Shown piece by piece: positions 56,160-64,000 of a stretch of 64,000 bases of DNA. The number at the start of each line of letters is the position of its first letter. The first letter of the stretch is position 1. The notes beneath the pieces were generated by a model. It made no database searches and was not told where the DNA came from. It saw nothing but the letters and a program-made list of their open reading frames with translations. This stretch comes from Nemertoderma westbladi. Lineage: Eukaryota; Xenacoelomorpha; Nemertodermatida; Nemertodermatidae. Both the position numbers and the translations under genes were made by a program. The stretch is taken from positions 1 to 64,000 of the forward strand of contig JAUCBJ010004643.1 in the NCBI GenBank assembly GCA_032718475.1, read 5' to 3'.

Positions 56160-58239
56160 CTACTTACTTAAATGATGGGGCCCTTCGCATGACACAAACT
56201 TACGCTTAAGATTGTTTACCTTTTGTTGGACTGTGTTCTGTACACGAGTTATTTCTTTGGGCTTCTTACTAGTAATCCTCTTGGGTGACATCGGACGAGT
56301 CTTAAGTTGTTCTCCCTTTTTGTTATTATGCCGAACTTTGGGTTTTCCTATGTCCTTACCTTTATTTATTTGTGTAATAGCTGTCGGCAGTGTCTTGTAT
56401 ACTGTCCTCATCGTATGAGATATGACTCTCATACTCGGTGTAACATACAGGAGTTACTCTTTTCCTAGCAACTGGTTTCTTGCTTACCTTAGTTTCAGGA
56501 GTCTTCTCTCTAGACTGTTTAATTAGCTGTAATCTTACCTCTCCTGTTAGGAAAGACATAAGGTCTGCCATTGTAGGATTCCTGATTCCATTACTAGGGA
56601 ACCTCCTGGGCGCTACTAATTTCGCATACAAGTATCTAGCTATGTTAGTCCTATTACCATACCTGATATTGAGTGTATCCCAAACTTGTTATAATCTGTC
56701 ATGATATCCAATGAACTTTAATGCCATCAATTTGGGGGGACCTTCCAAGCACTCGATGAGGAATTGTAACTTTTCTCCGTTTGATAATACAGACGGCACA
56801 TAGCAGGCACATATGGGATATCATTATAAGTTGGTTTATTAAAACAATTAGTATGGTTTGCTGTAGGGGTTTCCACTTCACTAGCAGTATAGATGCGTAT
56901 AGGCTCTACACGATTCAGACCTAAGAGGTTGAAAAGCAGTTACAGGGGGTGGTTGTATACCCTTTTTTTTATGTTTACTAACTTATCGCTTTCTAGAGCG
57001 ATGCATTGCTGTTCTTCTTGCAACTCTAATTTATTATCTCGTACTGTTCCCTTCAGTGAGTTGACAGTACCTTCCAAATCCCTCAACTGCTCCACAGATT
57101 GGACTGGTCCGGGAGCCGCCAATGGATTGGCTGGATGGCCCGTTGGGGCGACAGGGGACAACCCTTTCCCGAACGATTTTCATTCTCTGGGCTTACTGCC
57201 AATCTGGGATACTGGCATTTGGCTACTGGTCAAGGGAGTATTTGTACTTTCTAAAGGGAATCCTAGAGTCAGGTTCAAACAGTATTGGAGTCTTCACTAA
57301 TGGAGTAGACTTAATAATAGGTGTAATTACTTCAGGCTTATCTAGAATAGTGGGAAGCCTATCAGACTCCACTACCTGGGTTATTAACCCACCAGTGTTT
57401 AGATCCGTGCTCACCAATTCTCTTCTCACTGGAGCAGCCTTTCTCTTTGCCTCAGCGGGTTCAACCTCTAATTTCGCCTTTGAGTCGATTAGTCTCTGCT
57501 TCACTTCTCTAGCATTCTCTAATGCTATGAGAGCTCCTTCATTTTCTTTAGCCTGCTCGGTGGCTTGCCTTTCTAAGTACAGTACGTCTAGTATGTGTTG
57601 GGCTGCTTCACTACGTGGGTGTAGACCAGCTAGATGTCTCCTTAACTCCTGGTCTCCTATGAATCGTTGGTAATCCAACAAATAAATGTCAACAGCGTCT
57701 CTCTTTGGTTGCCCTTCGGGTGCTGCCTCGCCTTCTTCATAAGAAAGAATGGTGTCAGTGGATTCCCCGTAAACGAGTTGATCTGCTAACTGAGCTTTCC
57801 ATGTGGTTGTTCCTTGAACTTTGTTCTTCACTCGTTGAAACAAAGTCTTTACTGCCACCTGCAGTGATGTATCTTGACTCCTCTTTGAGGCTTCTTCGAA
57901 TGCCGACAGAATTAATCTAATTCTTAATATCTGCTCCAGTCTTCCTAAGGTTTCCAGTCGCCCTAAGGAGTTAAAGAATCCCTGGACATGCCCTGCTGCT
58001 GACCTCTTCCATACCGCCGGATCTCAGGTATCTCTAACCACGCTCAGCTGATATAGATCTTCCCAGGAAACTTCCAAAAAGTTGAAAGGTATTCTGGGTC
58101 CGGGAAAGTCCCATTGAGTTTCCACAATGGACTCTGATTCTCCGTGCGAGTACCCGGCATAACTCTCCTTGGTCAATCGCTTATTCTGTATCCAATCTGC
58201 CAAGTATTCTTCTATGGCTAGAAGAACTTGAGTGAGCAT
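56160..58239 (-). pseudogene. BEL/Pao Gag, fragmented
   Basis: The longest piece is 57223-57858 (211 codons), which is rich in Glu, Lys, Ala and Arg and probably coiled-coil (AREVKQRLIDSKAKLE). Pieces at 58024-58239, 56940-57161 (a Gln/Glu coiled-coil), 56699-56881, 56362-56631 and 56160-56432 continue in other frames towards the zinc knuckles. Assignment rests mainly on position upstream of the protease; Gag sequences diverge fast. Confidence 0.65.
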
Positions 58240-58648
58240 TCTTCCAGGAAGAGAGAATAGTTGCCTTAGGAGGGCATTAATCTGTGATTCGAGCTACCAC
58301 AAGCTATCTAGCTACAGTATAAGGACAACGACACTATTGTATGGATGCCCATTACAGTCACTAAACATCTCATTACACTTGTTGCTTCCTTGTACTCATA
58401 TAATAATGCCAAATTAAAACTAAATTGGGAAAAACAACGGTTTTTTTGCTTCTTTTATTCTTTTGACATGTCCATTAGTGTGACTGTGATCTACTTTATA
58501 AGGTAAAATTCCAGATTCAAATGTTTTCTGCGTTCATTTGTTTTCTTACAAACAATAATCGATAAAATTGAGTCATTCCAATGAGTTTGGTACATATTGT
58601 CTACTTGTCCAATGTTATTGCGCCAATAACAGATAAGTTATTTTCGGT

Positions 58649-59095
58649 ACTTATCATTCGAGGTTAAGACCCCTAGATCCCTTCCTATAATAAATGTATA
58701 ATAACAAACACCTCGAAAACACAGCTTGCCAACACATTGTCACTATCAATAGTAAAAATCAGGGGCTAATAAAATGGCAGCTGGCTTTGAAATTGGTACT
58801 CCATATCTCAAGAACCTGTGTCCTCTAGTGGTTATTGTCTCAGCTTCCACCTCGAGGTCCCAGGTTCAAATCCGACACCACGCTGAATAGACCCAGTAAT
58901 GTCGAAACGCGAATGTGGTTTGGAGAGATATGAGATATTAATTTCAATAAAAATTACGCGATTCCTAAATTTGTACACTACCCAGTTAAAAAGTACGCAT
59001 GTGGTGGGATTAGTGCATTAATCCTACAATTGGGCCAATAACACTTATCATTCGAGGTTAAGACCCCTAGATCCCTTCCTATAATAAATGTATAA
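58649..59095. repeat. 53-bp direct repeat (58649-58701 and 59043-59095)
   Basis: The two copies, starting acttatcattcgaggttaag, look identical over 53 bp and are 394 bp apart. Each is preceded by ccaataac, but the first has 18 extra bases in between. They bracket the tRNA-like sequence. Confidence 0.85.
58816..58880 (+). repeat. tRNA-like SINE head (A and B boxes)
   Basis: cctctagtggttat (58822-58835) resembles an A box, and ggttcaaatcc (58863-58873) is a near-perfect B box 30 bp further on, a normal internal promoter spacing. gtgtc and gacac flank it like an acceptor stem, but the T-stem does not pair beyond two bases, so it is not a working tRNA gene. Best read as the 5' part of a tRNA-derived SINE. 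Confidence 0.5.
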
Positions 59096-59467
59096 AAACT
59101 CGATATGGTATCCATTTGATAATATCGTTTATGTAATGAAGTAGAAAAGACCAATGTGTAAAGACGCCACCCGGGGTCTACAGTACCGTACTGAAAATGA
59201 CACTATTCAGCTTTTATAACCCTTGTAATTATGTATAAGACCCTATTATGTAACCCTCGTTCGGTGCATAAATACACTCGGGCCATAACCCTGAAAAGTA
59301 CCACTTTTCGCACAATTATATAAAATGCAAAGTCATTACTATTAGCATTGTTTATTATGTATTTGAATACATATAGTATATACCGGTACTATAGGCCTAT
59401 ATATTCTACAGCAAAATTAATAATAATCAGAAGGAAATCAATATCTATGAAAAATATGTCCAGGATT

Positions 59468-60994
59468 TCAATTTTTTTTACCACTCAATTTTTCCTTTAC
59501 AATGGTTGAGAATCTGTCCAGAAACATGTTGATGTGGTACTCCTGCAAAGTCAGTGACGGTCGTGTTCTAATCGATCGCTCACCGCATCCACCAACCACC
59601 ACGCCTTCTGAACGCAATTTAGCTATCACTGAGTCTTTAATCCCAGGTGTTACCATATCCACCGCACATAAAGTTCCTGCTCCCCTTACATTAGATACGA
59701 AGTTGGGGTACGTCACTGAAAGTTCCAACAATCCCTTTTTGAGAAGGTCCCCAGCTTTTCGCGCATTATTCAACAAATCCTTGGACTTCATTTCTTTTAA
59801 GAATGCTTCAAGAAGGACAACTTTCGATGGATCTCCAACCCAGGTGTTGTATATCCTAAACGGCAGATCAGGTCTGTAATCCTTTTTGTAATAATATCCT
59901 CCAGTCATCAATTTCTTGCTGAATGTCACCATGTCTGGCGATTCAGGAAGATCAAACAGTTCGTGCATCCACATCTCCCCACTGGCGCCACCACCTGTCT
60001 GAACTTCATCCATAATCAATGCAACATTGTTTGATTTACATATACGTTGAAGAGAGCGAAAGAAATTACCAGAGGCGTGTTTATCACCCCCTTCGGCCTG
60101 CATTGGTTCTACAATCACCCCGGCAACAGGACAGTGACAACTCCACCTTTCAATAAGATCTTCGACCATCGCTAAACATCGCTCTTCTTCTTTCTTATTC
60201 TCAACAATGTACTCATCAAGCGGGTATTGCAGTTGTGGAAAATCCGCAATTGGCCAATCAAATGCAGGCACATCTAGTTTGTGGATTGGCTTCGAATGAG
60301 TGCACGATAATGTACCTAGAAGTCTACCGTGGAATGCACCTGCAAATGATAGTATCGAGAGCTTTGGGCATCCAGGTGACTGATTAATCAGGGCAGAGTC
60401 CAGATCCTCCTTACTCGCAGGCTGATTGTCCCGTTTGTTAATCATATAGCTTATGAATGCTTGTTTCATAGCATTCTCATTAGAACATGTCCCACACGCC
60501 ATCTGTTGCACTTCATTTAGCCCATTTGGAGCTACAGACATCAAAGTATCTACCAAACGGCTCGGAAAACTATTTGGTGGGAACGATGATAGAGCTGGTC
60601 TGTTTGCAAATAAGGCTATGTTTTTGGGATCTATCACTGCTTCCAATAGGGCAGGATGGTTGTACCCCAACGGAATGGAGCTGATCTGCATGAACAGATC
60701 GAGAAGACGGTTACCATCGGCATCTACAATAAAATTTCCGTGGCTCTTCTCATAATCAACAAAAAAGGTCACGGCCCCAGCATTTTGTAATTTCCCGAGC
60801 TCTTTATGTAGTTGGTTTGTTTTCGGTCCTGGACATTCTGACACCATGTGAATGGAATCGTGGTCGTTTGGGAAGATTGTGTGATGAGTTGGATGATTGT
60901 TAGGGAATACGTTTCCTGTAGTTACTCGACGAGATGAGACAGTCAATGTCTTTCCAGGGCTACATATATTTCGGTACAATAGATTGCCAGACAT
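59468..60994 (-). CDS. ABAT: 4-aminobutyrate aminotransferase, mitochondrial (ABAT copy 2), 508 aa, intronless
   Basis: GABA transaminase: PLP-dependent transfer of the GABA amino group to 2-oxoglutarate, the entry to the GABA shunt in the mitochondrial matrix. The length matches animal ABAT (about 500). The basic, Ser/Thr-rich N-terminus suits a presequence. The key residues I could check are present: Cys167 and Cys170 in MACGTCSNENA (the mammalian iron-sulfur and PLP-phosphate site), Arg224 in FHGR (substrate carboxylate), Glu296 in VEPMQAEGGD, Asp329 in DEVQTGG, SKK at 359-361 (Schiff-base Lys), Asn383-Thr384-Trp in the PLP-phosphate loop, and SIRTRPSL near the C-terminus. The N-terminal FPNNHPTHHTIFPNDHDS looks like an internal partial duplication absent from copy 1. 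The single exon is unusual: vertebrate ABAT has many introns. It is 57 kb from copy 1 in the same orientation. Confidence 0.92.
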   Translation of the reverse strand: MSGNLLYRNICSPGKTLTVSSRRVTTGNVFPNNHPTHHTIFPNDHDSIHMVSECPGPKTNQLHKELGKLQNAGAVTFFVDYEKSHGNFIVDADGNRLLDLFMQISSIPLGYNHPALLEAVIDPKNIALFANRPALSSFPPNSFPSRLVDTLMSVAPNGLNEVQQMACGTCSNENAMKQAFISYMINKRDNQPASKEDLDSALINQSPGCPKLSILSFAGAFHGRLLGTLSCTHSKPIHKLDVPAFDWPIADFPQLQYPLDEYIVENKKEEERCLAMVEDLIERWSCHCPVAGVIVEPMQAEGGDKHASGNFFRSLQRICKSNNVALIMDEVQTGGGASGEMWMHELFDLPESPDMVTFSKKLMTGGYYYKKDYRPDLPFRIYNTWVGDPSKVVLLEAFLKEMKSKDLLNNARKAGDLLKKGLLELSVTYPNFVSNVRGAGTLCAVDMVTPGIKDSVIAKLRSEGVVVGGCGERSIRTRPSLTLQEYHINMFLDRFSTIVKEKLSGKKN

Positions 60995-61512
60995 CCTAAG
61001 AGAAGCATAATAAAAACTATTAATTCAAAGTGAATCATTTATACAAATGAATAAAGATTAAAAAATCCTTATAGCAGTAGAAGTTCAACTGCTGCTCTAA
61101 TAATCGATTCCAATGTATTCTACAGTATGTGACATACAAATCCAGACCAGCCCATTCAACACCTACTGTAGGTCTACCCTGCCTTTGACTTATTACCTAC
61201 GCATGTATGTAATTGAAAGAAAAGCAACGTATTTTCATAAAATATTTAGACATTTTATGTTCAAAGACACATCCATGGTGGATGTTCTAGGACAGTGTGT
61301 TTATACCCGCTGTCATATCGTCAGTCAGCATCGTAATTCGTTGATTTTCTGGTATTTAGGCTTACTGGTACTATCAGTCATTAGACATACCACTTCTCGA
61401 TAGAGGCGGCACGGTAGGCCTACTAACTGGAAGCCAAGGTGGGATCATCTACCCAGTACCGGTACTATATGGTATAATGTACGGCGAGCAATGGGGTACC
61501 TACTAAAATATA
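60995..61512. other. Upstream region of ABAT copy 2
   Basis: No gene seen; a 96-codon plus frame (61113-61403) has no motif. It presumably contains the ABAT promoter, but no core element is obvious. Confidence 0.45.
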
Positions 61513-61815
61513 AAACGACCTGAAACGATCTGAAACGACCTGAAACGACCCGGAAGGACCTGAAACGGGCTGAAACGTCCACGAAACGACCGGAAACGAC
61601 CACAAAAACGACCTAAGAAACCTGAAACGACGATCACAAAAACTGCCTAGAATGTGCTAAACCATGGTAAACTTAGTTCACGACCATGAAATGACCTGAA
61701 ACGAGCTCAAACGAACACAAAAATGGCCTACACTGTGCTAAACCATGGTAAGCTTAGATTACAACCTGAAACGACCATGCAACGTCCTGAAACGAGCACC
61801 AAAAACGACCCAGCA
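61513..61815. repeat. Degenerate 10-bp tandem repeat (cgacctgaaa) with a larger duplicated block
   Basis: cgacctgaaa repeats imperfectly from 61513 to about 61600, then mixes with gaaacgaccacaaaaa-type units. A block with gtgctaaaccatggtaa occurs at about 61656 and 61736, so an 80-bp unit was duplicated as well. Confidence 0.8.
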
Positions 61816-61959
61816 GGTAGTTTTCAGGTAACGTCCCGGCAGGTGATATGCTTTAGTATACCAGTCGCTCTATTGTATTGAGTATGTTGTTAGCGTATCC
61901 AATTCGCTGCACTTCCCAGCGGAAAGTGGGGAGAGTGGCTTTTTACCAATTATGGTTGA

Positions 61960-61991
61960 TTAGGTGACATTACCAATATAATGTCACCTAA
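61960..61991. repeat. Perfect hairpin, 13-bp stem, 6-nt loop
   Basis: ttaggtgacatta, loop ccaata, then taatgtcacctaa. No T-run or other terminator context; it may be a small palindrome of a transposon end. Confidence 0.8.
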
Positions 61992-62150
61992 CAATTGGCA
62001 CCTAGCAATATATAGTGCGAGCCACAGGGAGAGATGCCAGCACACAGCTCATCTCAGGGTAGAAGCTAGCATAGGAACAGGGGATAGATCGACCAATGGT
62101 GGGACAGCATGTGTCCAATTACAGCGCGTCCACTGGTTGGCCACACCTAG

Positions 62151-64000
62151 GTAATTAATGTGTCCCATGTAATATATAACCGTTACTCTGTCAATTGTAC
62201 TTTAGTTGGTATATTGGGGGTATATAACAGGCAGTACTCTGTTAATCTACAGGAGCTAATAAACCAACAGGTTGATGCCATCAATGATGCTGACGACAGC
62301 AGGCAATCATCCCAGGCATGGAAATCGATCAATCTGCTTACTGGGCGGAAAAGCCAACCAACCACCAAGGTTAAGGCTGAATCACCAGCCGATCGCCTCA
62401 ATGGTTGGAAAGCCCACTTTGAAAAGCTCCTCAATAATGACAGGGTATTGCCTGATAACTTTATAGAAGTAAAGGTGTCTGAGTCTGTACTCCCAGATAT
62501 TCCCATTGGCGATATCTCCTTTGCAGAAGTGAAGGCTGCTGCAAAGAGCATTAAGACCAATCGTGCCAGTGGAGTAGATGGTGTTCCCCCTGAGGTCTTT
62601 AAAATACCTGAGTGTTTAAAGCTCATCTATCCCATCATAGTAGACATGTACCGTACAACAAGAGTCCCACAAGAAATGAAAACAAATAAGTTGGTGCCAG
62701 TTCCCAAGAAGGGCAACCTAACACTCTATGGTTCTTTTCGGGGAATCTCATTGATCTCGATTGCTGCAAAGCTATACAATAGGATTCTATTAAATCGCAT
62801 CAGGGATCCCATTGAGAGACTGCTCCGTGGAAATCAGAATGGGTTCCGTAAAGGTCGTGGGACCATGGAGCCCATTTTGGCACTTAGAAGGATAATTGAA
62901 GAATTATCAAAAAAGAAAGACAGGCATCTGGCTGTTATCTTTGTTGACTTCTTCAAGGCCTTTGATTCAGTCTCTCGATCACGTATGTTCAGCATACTTT
63001 CATTATATGGGATTCCTGATGAAATTATTGCAGCAATCAGATCAGTATACGATGGTTCGACAACATTTGTGTCTACTGTTGACGGTGACACAGAACCATT
63101 TGAAGTGTTATGGGGCGTCCTCCAAGGAGACACACTTGCACCATTCTTGTTCATTATTGTGGTTGACTATGTTCTACGCATGTCCTTAGATCATCATAAT
63201 GATGATGGGGTGATGATAACTCCACCTACTGGCTCCAGAAGTCGAGGAAATCCTGCCAAGTACCTAACTGATCTAGACTTTGCTGATGACTTAGGAGTAC
63301 TCTCAGAATCATTAGAGGGAGCCCAACGGCTCCTCAGCTCATTAGAACATGCTGCTTCTAGTGTTGGTCTTTTTATTAACTCCAGAAAGACCAAAATTCT
63401 GACAGTTAACTTTGAACGTCCTCAGCAAGTCTCTGATCGGATGAGCATAAGCTCAAAGGATGGTATGCTTGAGCATGTGGACGACTTCTGTTACCTGGGA
63501 TCATGGATCCGGAAGTCAGGTGAGGACCTTCGAATACGTAAGGGAAAGGCATGGGCAGCCTTGAATAGGCTTTCCAGGATTTGGAAGTCACCGAGAATTA
63601 ATCGGAAACTTAAGGTCCGATTATTTAGAGCAGCAGTAGTTCCAGTACTCCTCTATGGGAGTCCATGCTGGGCTCTAACTGCTGAGGACACCAAATCTCT
63701 GGATGGCACATTCACAAGAATGCTACGCCGGGTTCATTGTGTCAAGTACAATGCACACATCTCCAACCAGACACTATATAACATTGGAGGTGTCTCATTG
63801 GTTCCCCCAAGCTTGACACTAGAACAAAATCGCCTCCGCTTTGCAGGACATTGCTTTCGCCGTGAGGACCAGCCAGTGCATAATCTTGTACTTTGGCAGC
63901 CTCATGGAGTGAATAAGCATGGTGGACAGCCCATGACTTTCTTGAGACGCATCTTAAAGGACACTGGCCTTAAAGATGCGGATGATCTAGCAAATGTCAT
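62151..64000 (+). CDS. 5'-truncated APE-type LINE: reverse transcriptase and C-terminal region, open to the window edge
   Basis: A frame open from 62151 (after a stop at 62148) to the end of the window with no stop, about 616 codons. It begins in the linker before RT (recognisable from about 62235), so the endonuclease is missing and no true start codon exists. RT motifs: NRASGVDGVPPEVF, NGFRKGRGT, FVDFFKAFDS (from 62940), GVLQGDTLAPFLF, and the catalytic FADD at 63279-63290. The C-terminal part has FINSRKTKIL, DFCYLGSWI and the RLRFAGHCFRRED segment. The uninterrupted frame and complete catalytic set indicate a recent insertion, unlike the decayed relatives at 19.1 and 29.7 kb. It lacks its own endonuclease in this copy, so autonomous movement is not expected. 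Confidence 0.92.

Larger units (their letters stand above)
52770..58239 (-). mobile_element. Broken BEL/Pao-type LTR retrotransposon
   Basis: The minus-strand order is Gag, zinc knuckles plus aspartic protease, start of RT, RNase H remnant, integrase, the BEL/Pao layout. The RT core is missing (only about 0.6 kb lies between the pre-RT and RNase H pieces), and all domains are interrupted by shifts and stops. A 15-G tract interrupts the RNase H-integrase junction at 54614. LTRs were not identified. Confidence 0.85.
58240..59467. other. Intergenic with duplicated 53-bp segment and SINE-like sequence
   Basis: No protein gene. A possible poly(A) signal for the aminotransferase gene (tttatt on the plus strand, 59351-59356) lies about 115 bp beyond its stop. 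The repeats are described separately. Confidence 0.5.

Overview
The window looks like nuclear DNA of a metazoan, most likely a marine invertebrate. The evidence is animal-type 4-aminobutyrate aminotransferase genes with mitochondrial-style N-termini, apurinic-endonuclease LINEs, a BEL/Pao LTR retrotransposon, hAT-like and foldback DNA elements, a very long minisatellite, and long AT-rich spacers. The spacers are rich in short palindromes (taggccta, accggt, tactgta) that recall echinoderm or hemichordate DNA, but that placement is a weak inference.

Layout. 0.3-0.5 kb: a 19-bp minisatellite. 0.95-2.4 kb: an intronless, diverged ABAT-like gene (minus). 3.05-19.1 kb: one continuous minisatellite of about 235 units (69 bp and variants) with nested higher-order repeats. 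19.1-22.1 kb: a decayed LINE (minus) whose 3' end abuts the array. 22.4-31 kb: a graveyard of non-autonomous elements, including a GGTCGG foldback cluster, a 315-bp tandem repeat carrying CTCF-like motifs, a 1.7-kb hAT-type element with a perfect 8-bp target duplication and a nested foldback, a 1.2-kb inverted-repeat element, a 1.15-kb TTAA-flanked palindrome and a LINE relic. 33.6-46.1 kb: the most interesting region, described below. 49.2-51.2 kb: an orphan gag-like relic. 52.8-58.2 kb: a broken BEL/Pao element lacking the reverse transcriptase core. 59.5-61.0 kb: a second, better conserved ABAT gene (minus). 62.15 kb to the window edge: a 5'-truncated LINE whose reverse transcriptase is still open.

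The 33.6-46.1 kb region holds a Helitron-like rolling-circle element. Three overlapping plus-strand frames, offset by two +1 shifts, together encode a very large protein of about 2,700 residues. It has an N-terminal half rich in Cys clusters with no domain I recognise. A Rep domain follows, with an HUH motif and a YxxxY tyrosine pair. After that come a Pif1/SF1-type helicase and a C-terminal GIY-YIG domain. A divergently oriented minus-strand gene 3 kb upstream encodes a small protein that may have an OB fold and a Cys cluster, and could be a single-strand DNA-binding partner. A GIY-YIG domain fused to a Rep-helicase differs from the classical Helitron and Helentron (AP endonuclease) layouts and is the best candidate here for an under-described system.

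The two ABAT copies are about 57 kb apart in the same orientation and bracket nearly all the repeats. Copy 2 keeps the catalytic residues I could check; copy 1 has lost a Cys of the iron-sulfur site and the NTW motif. Apart from these two genes, the window is dominated by mobile and repetitive DNA.
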